From Acuticoccus sp963704595 (GTDB taxonomy: Bacteria > Pseudomonadota > Alphaproteobacteria > Rhizobiales > Amorphaceae): a stretch of DNA of 64,000 nt. Shown piece by piece: positions 26,604 through 38,346 of this stretch (its first letter is position 1; every line of letters begins with the position of its first letter). Both the position numbers and the translations under genes were made by a program. Location of the stretch: contig OY969922.1 in NCBI GenBank assembly GCA_963704595.1, positions 4,340,001 to 4,404,000 on the forward strand. Direction: 5' to 3'. The notes below the pieces were generated by a model, which worked only from the letters and a program-made list of their open reading frames with translations, made no database searches and had not been told where the DNA came from.

Positions 26604-27925
26604 TCAGGCGGCGCGGCGGGGGCGTTCGGCGTCTTCCATGGCGCGGCGGTAGGTGACGAGCCAGTCGTCGGCCGGAAGGTCGACATCGGCCCAGCGGACG
26701 ACCTCGCCGGCCCTGATCGGGCGCTTGAGCTTCACGTCGGCGGCGAGGCCCAGCGGCAGCGCGCCCTCGGCGAGGGAGCGCTCGGCGGGGACGAGTTTGC
26801 CCCAGACCGAGTAACCGCCCTCGCCGTCGAGCATGTGGCCCTCCGGGAGGTCCTTCTTGGCGCAGGCGACCGCGTCTCCGGTGAAGGCGCGGGCGCTGCC
26901 GGTGGCGCGGCCGTCGAGCGCCGCAAGGAGGATCGACATGTTGAGCTCGAGGCCGATGAGGTGGAACGGGCGGTACATGGCGGCATACTGGCCGGTGGAA
27001 TCCGTCTTCATGCCGTACTGCTTGAAGCAGGCGGCGGCGTAGTCGTTCGGCGCCTTCAGGATGACGTAGACGCCCCAGCGGAGGTCATCGGCGGTGACTG
27101 CGGCCGTCGACCTCCATCGAGGAGACGCACTCGGTGATGCCCTCGCGCTCCAGGACGCCGCCGAGGGCGCGGGGGCGCAGGATGTGCGCGAGGTCGTGGA
27201 CGCCGGCGGGCGGGAACATCAGCCCGTCCGACGGAACGCCGAGGTCGCACGCGTTGGCGATCGCCGCCATCTCGATGCCGGACTTGGTGCCGTCGACGAA
27301 GGAGTTGAACATCTTGGGGTTCATGCCGGCGGCGCGGGCGGCCTCGGGCGTGATGCCGAACTTCTCCCACACGGTGTCGGGCGTCGACTGGTGGTAGTGC
27401 GGCATGTGCTTGGTGCCCTTGCCGGCGGCCGCCACCGTAAAGCCGCGTGCAGCGCGCCCACTCGACCATCTCGGCGACCAGCGCGGGCTGATCGCCGTAG
27501 GCCATGGAGTAGACGGTGCCGGCGGACTTCGCCTCCCGGGCGAGCGCGACGCCTGCCAGAACGTCGGCCTCGACGTTGACCATCACGATGTGCTTGCCCG
27601 CGGCAAAGGCGGCGCGCGCATGGGCGACGCCGGCGCGGGGGTGGCCGGTCGCCTCGACCACCACGTCCACGTCGTCTGCGGCTAGCGCCCGGGCGCCGTC
27701 TTCCTCGAAGCGGGTGGCGGCGATCCGGTCCGCCGACCAGCCGACGCTGCGGCAGGCGGCCCTGGCGGCGTCGACCCTGAGGTCGGCGATGACGGTGACT
27801 TCGAGGCCCGACGTGGTCGGCACCTGCGACAGGAACATCGACCCGAACTTGCCCGCGCCGATCAGGCAGACGCGGACCGGGCGGCCCTCCGCCGCACGCG
27901 CGCTCAGTGCTGCGTTCAGAAACAT
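26604..27925 (-). CDS. NAD(P)-dependent oxidoreductase with SAF domain, homoserine-dehydrogenase-like (two frameshifts)
   Basis: About 439 residues if extra bases near 27445 and 27102 are skipped. The first part is a Rossmann fold (VRVCLIGAGKFGSMFLSQV, then VVVEATGHPRAGVAHA and KHIVMVNVEADVLAG). The middle (AAAGKGTKHMPHYHQSTPDTVWEKFG) and the C-terminal SAF domain (PEGHMLDGEGGYSVWGKLVPAERSLAEGALPLGL) complete a family widespread in proteobacteria and often annotated as SAF-domain or homoserine-dehydrogenase-like. The physiological substrate is unknown. GGGAGGG lies before the ATG at 27925. The next gene, a minus-strand secreted protein, follows 10 bases downstream. Confidence 0.82.
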
Positions 27926-28007
27926 GGCGTCCCTCCCCTCGCGGCCGTATCGGCCGTCGCTATTTGCGTGAAGGGTAGCGCCGCGCGGTGGGTGTGGGAA
28001 GACGCGC

Positions 28008-29168
28008 CTAGAGGGTGCGGGCGGTGACGAGCACGCCGAGGAAGACGAACGCTGCCGACAGCCAGGTGACGGCGGCGAAGCCGGCTCCGGCGAACACCGG
28101 GCCCATCACCACCGGGCCCGCGAACACCGCGCCGTAGGTGACGGCGCTGCTGAGGCCCATGACGGCGCCGCGGGCGGACGGCGCCCGCTGGTTGAGCGAG
28201 ACCACGAACGCGTTGAGCGCCATCTGGTTGACGATGCCCCAGATGCACACGACGCCGAGCGCGGCCACCCGGTCCGCCAGCGAGAAGCCGAACGCGACGT
28301 AGACCGCGCTGACCGCGCCGAGCACGGCCATGATGTAGAGGCGCGACATGCGCGGCGAAACGAGGCTGAGCCCGATGCCGCCGATGCCGAAGCCGACCCC
28401 GTAGGCGAGGACGAAGGTGCCCGTGCCGTGCGCGGTGAGGCCGAACGCGGCGCGCACGCCTTCGCCGAAGAAGGCGAAGCTGCCGTAGAACGCGGTCATG
28501 AACGCGAACATCACGACGAGGAGCTTCGCGACGCCCGGCAGCCTCAGGGCGCGCGATGGCGGCGTGCGCATCGCCTGCCCGATGCGGACCGTGCGCAGCG
28601 CCGCGAACAGCCCGGCCGCGACAGCTAGTGAGAGCCCCGCGAGCAGCCCATAGACTGCCCGCCAGCCATAATGTTCGGCGACGAAGGCCGCGCCCGGCAC
28701 GATCACCACCAGCGACAGCGCCCAACCGGTCAGCACCAGCCCGATGCGGGCGGCCTCGCGGCCCGGCGGCGCGGTCGCCGCACTGGTGGCGTAGGTGCCG
28801 GGGAGGAGCACGCCGACCGCAACGCCTGCGAGGGCCTGCGAGAGGCAGAGCACCTGCCAGCTCCCGCTCGCCATGCTGGCAAGGTGGGAGAGCGCGAGGA
28901 GGAGCGCGGCGGCGGCGAGCACCTGCCCGGCCGGCCGCCTGTCGATGAACGACGACAGGGTGAGCGCGGCGACGGCGGTGGCGGCGCCGAACGCGGAGAT
29001 CGCGAGGGCGATCCGCGCCGGCACCGTGCCGAGCCCCGCCGCGACCTCGGTGAGGATCGGGCTGAGGACGAAGCCGGTGGAGCCGACGAGAAGCACGGCA
29101 GCCAGCAGCGCCGGGACTTCCAGTTGGCGGACGGCGTTGGGCTTTTCGAGCGGATGGGAGACTGACAT
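28008..29168 (-). CDS. Major facilitator superfamily transporter
   Basis: A 386-residue protein with about 12 hydrophobic segments. It has the MFS loop 2-3 motif (SSFIDRRPAGQ), and loop RTVRIGQAMRTPPSRALR joins the two halves. The family alignment begins near MSVSHPLEKP at 29168; the open frame extends upstream without support. It resembles AraJ-like exporters of sugars or drugs; the substrate cannot be said. It is divergent from the HD-domain gene. Confidence 0.85.
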   Translation of the reverse strand: MSVSHPLEKPNAVRQLEVPALLAAVLLVGSTGFVLSPILTEVAAGLGTVPARIALAISAFGAATAVAALTLSSFIDRRPAGQVLAAAALLLALSHLASMASGSWQVLCLSQALAGVAVGVLLPGTYATSAATAPPGREAARIGLVLTGWALSLVVIVPGAAFVAEHYGWRAVYGLLAGLSLAVAAGLFAALRTVRIGQAMRTPPSRALRLPGVAKLLVVMFAFMTAFYGSFAFFGEGVRAAFGLTAHGTGTFVLAYGVGFGIGGIGLSLVSPRMSRLYIMAVLGAVSAVYVAFGFSLADRVAALGVVCIWGIVNQMALNAFVVSLNQRAPSARGAVMGLSSAVTYGAVFAGPVVMGPVFAGAGFAAVTWLSAAFVFLGVLVTARTL

Positions 29169-29376
29169 GGCGCGCATTGATAGGCCATCGGCGGCCGATC
29201 GCAATGGCGCCTCAGCCATGCACGAAGCGGCCCCCGCCGCGGGCGGCGCACTGGTTGGCCGCCAGATCAGTGCCATGCACGGCCGGGGCTCGCGTCCGCG
29301 GCCACCGCGCGCTAGACGCTGGTGCATCGCCGGCCGGCGATTGTCCGCGCCGCCCTAGAATTCGACGGAACCTGCC

Positions 29377-29976
29377 ATGACCGCCCCTTCCGATCCGCTC
29401 GAGCGCCGTCTCGCCTTTCTCGCAGAGCTGGAAAAGCTGAAGTCGGTCGAACGGCAGTCGCGCCTCGTCGACGGCAGCCGCCGGGAGAACTCGGCCGAGC
29501 ATTCGTGGCACCTTGCGATGTTCGCGACGGTGCTCGCGCCGCTGGCGCCGGGGATCGACACCGGGCGGGTGATCGAGATGCTGCTCGTCCACGACATCGT
29601 GGAGATCGACGCCGGCGACGTGCCCTACCATCTCGCCGGCAAGGATCTGGCGAAGATCGCCGCCGCCGAGGATGCCGCCGCGGCGCGCCTCTACGGGCTG
29701 CTGCCGGAGGAGGAAGGCGCGCGACTCCGGGCCTTGTGGGACGAGTTCGAGGCAGCGGAAACGCCCGAGGCGCGGTTCGCCAAGGGGCTCGACCGGCTTC
29801 AGCCCGTGCTCCTCAACCTCATGACCGACGGCGGGACGTGGGACGACTTCGAGGTGACCGAGGCGCAGGTGATGCGCCGCTGCGGGCCGCCCATCGAGGC
29901 CGCCTCGCCGGAGCTCTGGGCGGCGACGACGAAGCTGATCCGCGCCCACTTCGCCGCCCGCGCCGCGCGAGGGTGA
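29377..29976 (+). CDS. HD-domain phosphohydrolase (YfbR/HDDC2-like)
   Basis: A 199-residue HD-domain protein. Metal-binding positions are visible as ENSAEHSWHLAM (His), LLVHDIVEIDAGD (His-Asp) and a later Asp (GLDRLQP). This arrangement fits the YfbR/HDDC2 family of 5'-deoxynucleotidases, which remove phosphate from (deoxy)nucleoside monophosphates with a divalent metal. The ATG at 29377 begins the family alignment. It converges on murJ with 3 bases between stops. Confidence 0.85.
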   Translation: MTAPSDPLERRLAFLAELEKLKSVERQSRLVDGSRRENSAEHSWHLAMFATVLAPLAPGIDTGRVIEMLLVHDIVEIDAGDVPYHLAGKDLAKIAAAEDAAAARLYGLLPEEEGARLRALWDEFEAAETPEARFAKGLDRLQPVLLNLMTDGGTWDDFEVTEAQVMRRCGPPIEAASPELWAATTKLIRAHFAARAARG

Positions 29977-29979
29977 GGT

Positions 29980-31545
29980 TCAGCGGCCGCGGATCGCCTT
30001 CCTGAGATCGCCGAGCCGGAACGCGCCGGTGAGCTGGCAGACGAGAACGTAGACCCCGCCCGAAACCGCCACCATGATGGCGAGCGCGGCGACGGACGGC
30101 CACAGCTCCCCGTCGAAGAACCAGCCTGAAAGGCCGCGCGCGACCAGCACCGCGACGACGGCGAGCGCCACCGACGCCGCGCAGAAGCCGATGAGCCGGG
30201 TCCTGAGCACCGGGTCGGCGCGGAAGTCGCCACGCCGTACGAGGCCGGCGAACAACAGCCCGGCGTTGACCCAGCCCGCCAGCGAGGTGGCGGCGGCGAT
30301 GCCGACGTGGGCGAGGCCGTCGGCCGCCAGCATCCACGCAAACGCTGCCGATCCCGCGACGTTCACCACCATCGAGACGCCGGCGAAGAGCATCGGCGTG
30401 CGGGTGTCCTCCCGCGCGAAGTAGGCCGGTGAGAACACCTTGATGAGGACGAACGCCGGCAGGCCCACGCCGTAGGCCGCGAGGGCGGCGGCGGTCATCT
30501 CCGCGTCGTCGCGGTCGAACGCACCGCGCTCGAAGAGGACGGTGACGATCTCGAGCGGGACGACGATGAGCGCGGCGGCGGCGGGGAGCGTGAGCATCAG
30601 CGAGAATTCGAGCGCGCGGTTCTGGGTCCAGAGCGCGCCGCCCTCGTCACCGGCGCGCAGGCGGCGGGAAAGGTCCGGCAGGAGCGCGACGCCGATGGCA
30701 ACGCCGACCATGCCGAGCGGGAGCTGGTAGAGCCGGTCGGCGTAGTAGAGGTGGGAGACGGCACCCGTCCAGAACGAGGCGATGATGGTGCCGACGACGA
30801 TGTTGATCTGCGTGATGCCGCCCGCCGCGATGCCCGGAATGCCGAGCCGCAGGAGGCGCCCGAGCCGCGCCGACTTGCGCGGACGCGGCAGGCTGAGGCG
30901 CACCCCGGCGCGGCGCACCGCCACCGCGAGGAGGACGGCCTGCGCGACGCCCGCCACGGCGACGCCGATGGAGAGGACTAGGCCCGCCCGCTCCGGCGGA
31001 AGTGCGAACCACGCGGCGCCCATCATGGTGGTGATGAGGACGATGTTGAGGAGAACCGGCGCGAAGGCCGCGACGGCGAAGCGATCCAGCGTGTTGAGGA
31101 TCCCCGACAGGAACGCCACCACCGACATTGCGGCGAGATACGGGAAGCAGATCCGGGTGAAGACTATCGTGAGGTCTTCCGCCCGGTCGCCCGCGAAACC
31201 CGGCGCCATCGCGAGGACGAGGAGCGGGGCGAAGATCTCGGCGAGGATGGTGACGCCGAGGAGGATGACCGTGAGCCAGGATAGGACCGAGGAAGCGAAC
31301 GCCTCGCCCCCGTCGGGTCCCTCCTCCGCCCGGGCGCGGGCGAACAGCGGCACGAAGGCGGAGTTGAACGCGCCTTCCGCGAACAGGCGCCGGAAGAGAT
31401 TGGGGAGCTTGAACGCGACGAAGAATGCGTCGGCCACCGGCCCTGCGCCGAGAATCGAGGCGATCAGGATGTCGCGCGTGAAGCCGAGGACGCGCGACAT
31501 TGCCGTGAAGGCGCCGACGGTGACGAAATTGCGGAAGAGTTGCAT
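29980..31545 (-). CDS. murJ: Lipid II flippase MurJ
   Basis: A 521-residue polytopic protein of the MurJ/MviN family, with 14 expected membrane segments. The conserved N-terminus MQLFRNFVTVGAFTAMSRVLGFTRDILIA, ADAFFVAFKLPNLFRRLFAEGAFN and SALYRP-like helices are present. It flips the peptidoglycan precursor lipid II across the inner membrane and is normally essential. It lies downstream of glnD, as in many alphaproteobacteria. I chose the ATG at 31545 because the family begins there. No frameshift is seen in it. Confidence 0.95.
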   Translation of the reverse strand: MQLFRNFVTVGAFTAMSRVLGFTRDILIASILGAGPVADAFFVAFKLPNLFRRLFAEGAFNSAFVPLFARARAEEGPDGGEAFASSVLSWLTVILLGVTILAEIFAPLLVLAMAPGFAGDRAEDLTIVFTRICFPYLAAMSVVAFLSGILNTLDRFAVAAFAPVLLNIVLITTMMGAAWFALPPERAGLVLSIGVAVAGVAQAVLLAVAVRRAGVRLSLPRPRKSARLGRLLRLGIPGIAAGGITQINIVVGTIIASFWTGAVSHLYYADRLYQLPLGMVGVAIGVALLPDLSRRLRAGDEGGALWTQNRALEFSLMLTLPAAAALIVVPLEIVTVLFERGAFDRDDAEMTAAALAAYGVGLPAFVLIKVFSPAYFAREDTRTPMLFAGVSMVVNVAGSAAFAWMLAADGLAHVGIAAATSLAGWVNAGLLFAGLVRRGDFRADPVLRTRLIGFCAASVALAVVAVLVARGLSGWFFDGELWPSVAALAIMVAVSGGVYVLVCQLTGAFRLGDLRKAIRGR

Positions 31546-31749
31546 CAGGCGGAGCGCCCGGCGGCATGGGCGGCTTGCACCGGCGAATGAACCCAGATTG
31601 TAAGGCGCGTCATCGCGGCACCCTGAACTGAACAAGCCCGACGAAAGGTCCGCCGCGCCCCGGCTGTCAATCCACCTGCCGTCCGGCCGTCGCCGGCTGG
31701 TCGAGGCGCCGCCCGCCTCGCGCCATCCATGTCACACTGGCGCGGGACG

Positions 31750-34505
31750 TCAGGCGACGGCGGCCCTGGCGTTAGTCTGCGGCGGGGTTTCGCCGTCGTA
31801 GGCGGCCCGCAGGGCGTCCTTGATGGCCTGCTGCGCCTCGGGGTCGGCGATCTTGTTGTCGTCGTCGTCGGTCACGTAGAAGACGTCGACCACGCGCTCG
31901 CCGAAGGTGGCGAGCTGGGCCGAGCGGACATGGAGCGACAGCTCGCGCAGCTTGCGGGCAAGGTCGTGGAAGAGGCCCGGACGGTCGAGGCCCGAGATCT
32001 CGATCGCAGTGTACCGGTTCGACCAGTCGTTCGCGATCAGGACGTCGGTCGGGTGGTCGAACGCCTTCACCTTGACTGCCCGCAGGCGCAGTTCCTGTGC
32101 AGGCGGGATCGGCACCCCCTTCGTCAGCGCATCGCGGACAAGGCGGGTGATCCGCTCGACGCGGTCCTGCTCCTCGCTGGGGTGCTCGGACATCGGGGTC
32201 AGGGCGAAGATGTCGAGCGCGGAGCCGTCGCGGGTGGTGAAGATGTCCGCCGAGACGACGTTGGCCTGGCAGCTCGCGCAGGCGGCGGCGACGATCGAGA
32301 GGAGGCTCGGCTTGTCGGGTGCGGCGAGCGTCATCTCGGTGACGGCGCGGTCGGCGCGCATCCGCATCTGCGGAGACCACCTCGCCGGGTCCGGCGCTGG
32401 TCATCAGCTCGGCATGGCGGATCGCATCGGGGATCGCGTTGCGGATCCAGTAGGGCGCCGGATGGCGCGTGGTGTAGGCCTCGCGCACGTCGGCCGGCAG
32501 GCTGGTCGCCTCGGCAATGAACGCACGGCGCGCCCCCTCCACCCGCGCCGAGCGCGGCAGGCGGGTGTGCCCCGGCGACAGGATGGTCTCGGTTTCGTCG
32601 TAGAGGGTCTGCAGGAGCTGGGACTTCCAGCCGTTCCACACGTGCGGGCCGACGGCGGCGATGTCGGCCTCGGTGAGGATTTCGAGGAGCTTGAGCCGCT
32701 CGAAGCTCTGCACGTGGTTGGCGAAGAGGTCGATCGTCTTCGGGTCCGAAAGGTCGCGCGACTGGGCGGTGATCGACATCACGAGGTGTTCCTCGATCAG
32801 CCAGGCGACGAGGTCGGTCTCCGCGGGTGTCAGGCCGAAGCGGGGGCAGAGCTTGCGGGCGATCTTGGCCCCGGCGATGGAGTGGTCCTCCGGGCGGCCC
32901 TTGGCGATGTCGTGCAGGAACACCGCGACGTAGAGGGCGCGGCGGTTCTGGATGGTGCGGCATCAGCTGGGAGGCGAGCGGATGGTCGTTGTCGCGGCGC
33001 TCGTGGTCGATGTCGGCGAGGATCGCGACGGAGCGGATGAGGTGCTCGTCCACCGTATAGTGGTGGTACATGTTGAACTGCATCATCGCGACGACCTTGC
33101 CGAATTCCGGCACGAAGGCGCCCAGCACGCCGGTCTCGTTCATCAGGCGCAGCAGCGTTTCGGGGTCGGTGCTTTCGGTCAGGAGCTTGAGGAAGATCGC
33201 GTTGGCTTCGGGGTCGGCGCGGACGTTGGCGTCGATCAGGCGCAGCGAGCGGCGCATGGCGGCCAGAATGTCCGGGTGGGGGCGCAGGTCGTGCGCGTCC
33301 GCCACCTCGAAGATGCGGAGCATGTTCACCGGGTCGCGCTGGAAGGCGTCGTCCCGGGAGAGGTGGATGCGCTGGTTCTCGACGCGGAAGTCGCCCGGGA
33401 GCTGGCGCATGTTCTGGAGCGTCAGCGTCTTCATGATGCGCGAGAGGCCGACGCTGGGGAGGACGTGCTGCTCCTCGAGCGCGGCGCAGAGGATGCGCGT
33501 GAGGTCGCCGACCTCCTTCGCGATCAGGAAGTAGTGCTTCATGAAGCGCTCGACCTCGGACATGCCGGGGCGCGGGCTGTAGCCGAGGCGGCGCGCGATT
33601 TCGCGCTGCAGCTCGAACGTCAGCCGCTCCTCAGGCCGTCCTGCGACGAGGTGGAGGTGACAGCGGACGGACCACAGGAAGTCGTCGCAGCGCTTGAAGA
33701 TCTTGTAGTCCGCCGGCTCGAACACGCCGAGCTTGACGAGATCCTCCTCCTCGCGGACGCGGTAGTAGTATTTCGAGATCCAGAACAGGGTGTTGAGGTC
33801 GCGAAGGCCGCCCTTGCCTTCCTTGACGTTGGGCTCGACGAGGTAGCGCGTGCGGCCCTGGCGCTTGTGTCGCTCGTCGCGCTCTTCCAGCTTGGCGGCG
33901 ATAAACTTCTTGCCGGTGCCGCGCATGACGGCGTGGTTGAAGCGGTCGATCAGCACGTCGGCGAGGTTGGGGTCGCCGACGATGGGGCGGCATTCCAGGA
34001 GCGCGGTGCGGATCGTCATGTCCGTGCGCGCAAGCTTCATGCACTCGTCGACGCTGCGGGCGGCGTGGCCGACCTTCAGCCCGAGATCCCACATCATGTA
34101 GAGGATGGTCTCGACCATGGACTCGGTCCACGGCGTCGGCCGGTAGGGGAAGAGGAAGAGAAGGTCGATGTCCGAGCCCGGCGCGAGGAGGCCGCGGCCG
34201 TAGCCGCCGGTGGCGATGACGGAGAGCTTTTCGGACGTGGAGTGGTTGGCCGTCGGGAACAGGTGCTCGGCGCTGAAGGCGAACAGCGCCTCGATGATGG
34301 CGTCCTGCCCGGAAGCCAGCACACGCGCGGCCTTCGTGCCGGAGCCGGTCTCGTCCAGCGTGTATTCAAGCGCCTTCAGCGCGTCGGCGCGGGCCTTCTT
34401 CAGCCGCGACAGGATGCGGGGGCGCGCGTCGGACCACTGGCGTTCGGTGGCCTCGTAGATCTCGCAGAGTTCGCGCTCCAGCGTCTGGGCACTCGTGAAG
34501 ATCAT
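31750..34505 (-). CDS. glnD: PII uridylyltransferase GlnD (two frameshifts)
   Basis: About 917 residues if extra bases near 32957 and 32371 are skipped. The nucleotidyltransferase motif GGYGRGLLAPGSDIDLLFLF is in the first quarter. An HD domain (VFLHDIAKGRPEDHS) lies after the first break, and two ACT domains after the second (LDRPGLFHDLARKL near the end). GlnD uridylylates and deuridylylates PII in response to glutamine and so sets nitrogen control. Its ATG overlaps the hemW stop (ATGA). As written, the chain would end within the HD region, which is unlikely for such a central regulator. Confidence 0.93.
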
Positions 34506-35689
34506 GGAAGAAGCTCCCGTACGACTGCGTTGGTGAGGAGCTGCGCTCCCACCGGGATAGTGATGCGCCCATCCTCTTGCCTGAGGAGATTGTCCGCAAC
34601 GAGGGCGGCGATTCTATCCTGCGGCAGGGGTGCGCCGGCGCGGCGTGTCGTAGGTGGCAAGGTCGAGCCCTTCGGCGAGGCGCAGGTTCATCATCAGCGT
34701 TTCGGCGGCGATGTCCTCAGCGGTCGAGCACCTCGCGGGTTTCGATGCCGTGGCCGTTCGCCTCGACGGCGGCGAGCCAGGTCTCGGGCAGCTTGTGGGT
34801 GGCGGTGGCGGTGCGGCCCTCGTTGAGGACGAGGCGGCCGTGGGCGCCGGGGCCCGCGCCGAGATAGCGGCCGCCGCGCCAGTAGACGAGGTTGTGCCGC
34901 GCCTCGGCGCCGGGGCGCGCGTGGTTGGAGACCTCGTAGCGGGCAAGGCCTGCGGCGGCGGTGAGGTCCAGCGTCAGCTCGTAGAGGTCGGCGGCGAGGT
35001 CGTCTTCCGGGATCGTCAGCCTGCCGGCGGCGGCGAGGTCGTAGTAGCGGCGTCTCGGGCTCGATGGTGAGCTGGTAGAGCGACAGGTGGTCGCCGCAGA
35101 TCTCGAGCATCTGGCCGAGTTCGGCGCGCCAGGCGGGCACGGTCTGGTTCGGCCGTGCGTAGATCATGTCGGCGGAGACGGACGGGAAGATGCGCTGCGC
35201 GAGGGCCAGCGCGGCGCGGGCGGCGGCGGCGTCGTGGCGGCGGCCGAGCGCGACGAGTTCGGCGTCGATCAGCGACTGGACGCCGAGCGAGACGCGGTTG
35301 ACGCCGGCCGCGCGAAACCCCTCGAAGCGGGACTGCTCGACGCTGGTGGGGTTCGCCTCCAGCGTGATCTCGGCGCCCGCGGGGATGCCGAGCGCGTCGT
35401 CGATGGCGCTGAGGATGGTGTCCACCGTCGCGGGCTCCATCAGCGACGGGGTGCCGCCGCCGAAGAAGATGGAGGTCGGCGCCCGGTCCGGGCTCCACGC
35501 CGCCATGGTGGCGATCTCGCGGGCGATGGCGGCGGCGTAGCGGGTCTGGTCGACGCCGCCGTGGCGCACGTGGCTGTTGAAGTCGCAGTAGGGGCACTTC
35601 GACTGGCAGAACGGCCAGTGGACGTAGACGCCGAAGCCGCCGTCCTGCGCCGCTCTCGGCGCCTCCGTCCGTTCCGCCAGAAGGGTCAC
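34502..35689 (-). CDS. hemW: Heme chaperone HemW, radical SAM (three frameshifts)
   Basis: About 394 residues if extra bases near 35047, 34722 and 34637 are skipped. The radical SAM cluster motif is C28xxxC32xxC35 (FCQSKCPYCDF), followed by FFGGGTPSLM. The middle restores as TPYYDLAAAGRLTIP, and the end as AEDIAAETLMMNLRLAEGLDL, then LPQDRIAALVADNLLRQEDGRI. HemW is a heme-binding chaperone formerly annotated as an oxygen-independent coproporphyrinogen oxidase. The start is a GTG at 35689 overlapping the rdgB stop (GTGA). The total length is a multiple of three both before and after the three corrections, so length alone would hide the breaks. Confidence 0.9.
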
Positions 35690-36318
35690 GCGCGCGGGCC
35701 TTTCACCGCCGCCATGAAGAGCTGCACGGCGCGGGCGCGGTGCGACAGCGGGCGCCTCGGCGCCGCGCTTTTCGGCCGCGGTCATCTCGCCGAAGGTGCG
35801 GCCGTCGCCATCGTCAGGCACGAACAGGGGGTCGTAGCCGAAGCCCTCGGCGCCGCGCGGGGCGGGGGCGATGACGCCCTCGGTGCGGCCCTCGAAGGTG
35901 ATCGTCTCCTCGCCGGGGCGGGACAGCGCCAGCACGGCGACGAAGGCGGCGCGCCGCGTCTCGGGCGTGGTGTGGCCTGCCTCGTCGAGCTTGTCGAGGA
36001 CGCGGCCCATGGCGGCCGCGAAATCCTTGTCGGGGCCGGCCCAGCGGGCGCTGTAGATGCCGGGGTCGCCGCCGAGGCCCTCGACCGTGACGCCGGAATC
36101 GTCCGCCAGCGCCGGGAGGCCGGTGGCGCGGGTGGCGGCGTCCGCCTTGAGGCGCGCATTGCCCTCGAAGGTCGTCTCCGTCTCCTCGGGCTCGGGCAGG
36201 TTCGCCTCGCCGGCGCTCACCACCGTCACCCCCAGCGGCTCCAGAAGATCGCGGAATTCGGCGATCTTGCCGGCGTTGTGGGTGGCGAGGATCAGCTTGG
36301 TGCCGGGTTCGAGCAAGG

Positions 36319-36322
<4 letters not shown>
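35686..36322 (-). CDS. rdgB: XTP/dITP diphosphatase RdgB/HAM1 (one-base frameshift)
   Basis: 211 residues if one extra base in the C-run near 35751 is skipped. ILATHNAGKIAEFRDLL, FEGNARLKADAA, LADDSGVTVEGLGGDPGIYSARWAG and GFGYDPLFVPD are the signature blocks of the HAM1 family. The restored end reads LSHRARAVQLFMAAVKGPRA. It removes non-canonical purine triphosphates. The start is a GTG at 36322 overlapping the rph stop (GTGA). Without the correction the frame runs straight into hemW and gives a false 542-residue fusion. Confidence 0.92.
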
Positions 36323-37033
<711 letters not shown>

Positions 37034-37112
37034 GAAAAGACTCCCATTTTGTCGTACGTGGTTGGCATAGATCACGTGAGCGCGATAGGGCGGCAGGAAC
37101 GGAGGGCGCAAG

Positions 37113-38180
37113 ATGCATCTGGTCGACGCGTCACGGACGGCGATCGAACTCGACGAGCGTAGCCAGGACATTTTCCGGCAGATCGTGGAAACGTATCTCG
37201 CGACCGGCGAGCCCATCGGCTCGCGCTCCATCTCGAAGGCGCTGCCGAGCCCGCTGTCGCCCGCCTCCGTCCGCAACGTGATGAGCGACCTCGAGAGCCT
37301 CGGGCTCATCTACGCCCCGCACACCAGCGCGGGGCGCCTGCCGACTGACCGGGGCCTGCGCTTCTTCGTGGATGCGCTCCTCAACGTCGGCGAACTGTCC
37401 GCCGAGGAGCGTGACGGGATCGACAGCCAGCTCGCCGGCCAGGGCGAAGGCGCGTTCGACGCGGCGCTCAACAAGGCCTCGATGATGCTGTCCGGCATGT
37501 CGTCGGGCGCGGGCGTGGTGCTGACGACGACGCAGGACCTGCGCGTCAAGCACATCGAGTTCGTGGCGCTCGACCCCGGCAAGGGGCTGGTGGTGCTGGT
37601 GGGCGAGGACGGCTCGGTGGAGAACCGGATCGTCGACCTTCCGGTGGGCCTGCCGCCATCGGCGCTGCGGGAGGCGACCAACTATCTCAACGCCCATGTC
37701 CGCGGGTCGACCGTGGGCGAGGCGCGCGACGCAATCTCGCTGCGCGCGGCGGAAGTGCGCGCCGAGCTCGACGAGATCACCGCCAAGCTGATCGAGGAAG
37801 GGATCGCGAGCTGGTCGGGCGCGTCGACCCGCGAGACGGGTTCGCTGATCGTCCACGGCCGCGGCAACCTCCTCCAGAATGTCGAGCTGCGCGACGACGT
37901 CGACCGCGTGCGCCAGCTCCTCGACGACCTGGAGACCAAGCGCGACCTGATGCAGCTCCTCTCGCTGACCGAGGACGGCGACGGGGTGCGCATCTTCATC
38001 GGCTCGGAGAACAAGCTGTTTTCGCTGTCGGGCTCGTCGCTCATCATGTCGCCCTACCGCGACAGCCAGCGGCGGGTGGTCGGCGTCCTCGGGATCATCG
38101 GGCCGACGCGGCTCAACTACGCCAAGATCATCCCTGCAGTCGATTACACGGCGCAGGTCGTCTCCAAGCTCATCAAGTGA
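37113..38180 (+). CDS. hrcA: Heat-inducible transcriptional repressor HrcA
   Basis: A 355-residue repressor with the HrcA N-terminal winged helix (IFRQIVETYLATGEPIGSRSISK, VRNVMSDLESLGLIYAPHTSAGRLPTDRGLRFFVD). The C-terminal domain ends SLIMSPYRDSQRRVVGVLGIIGPTRLNYAKIIPAVDYTAQ. It represses groESL-type operons through the CIRCE element. The ATG follows GGAGG. In many relatives grpE comes next; here it does not. No CIRCE element is visible nearby. Confidence 0.95.
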   Translation: MHLVDASRTAIELDERSQDIFRQIVETYLATGEPIGSRSISKALPSPLSPASVRNVMSDLESLGLIYAPHTSAGRLPTDRGLRFFVDALLNVGELSAEERDGIDSQLAGQGEGAFDAALNKASMMLSGMSSGAGVVLTTTQDLRVKHIEFVALDPGKGLVVLVGEDGSVENRIVDLPVGLPPSALREATNYLNAHVRGSTVGEARDAISLRAAEVRAELDEITAKLIEEGIASWSGASTRETGSLIVHGRGNLLQNVELRDDVDRVRQLLDDLETKRDLMQLLSLTEDGDGVRIFIGSENKLFSLSGSSLIMSPYRDSQRRVVGVLGIIGPTRLNYAKIIPAVDYTAQVVSKLIK

Positions 38181-38346
38181 GACGCAACCCGGGCGCAGGC
38201 TTCGGCGTTTATGAGTTGGACGACCGAACGGCGGTTTAGGGTATTGCGTACCGTATGAGGTCCTCCGGTCCGGGCGGGCAAAGACAAGTTGCTTTTGGCG
38301 CCGGGGTAAAACAAAAATGGCAAATGAATCGCCTGGAGAGACAGAG

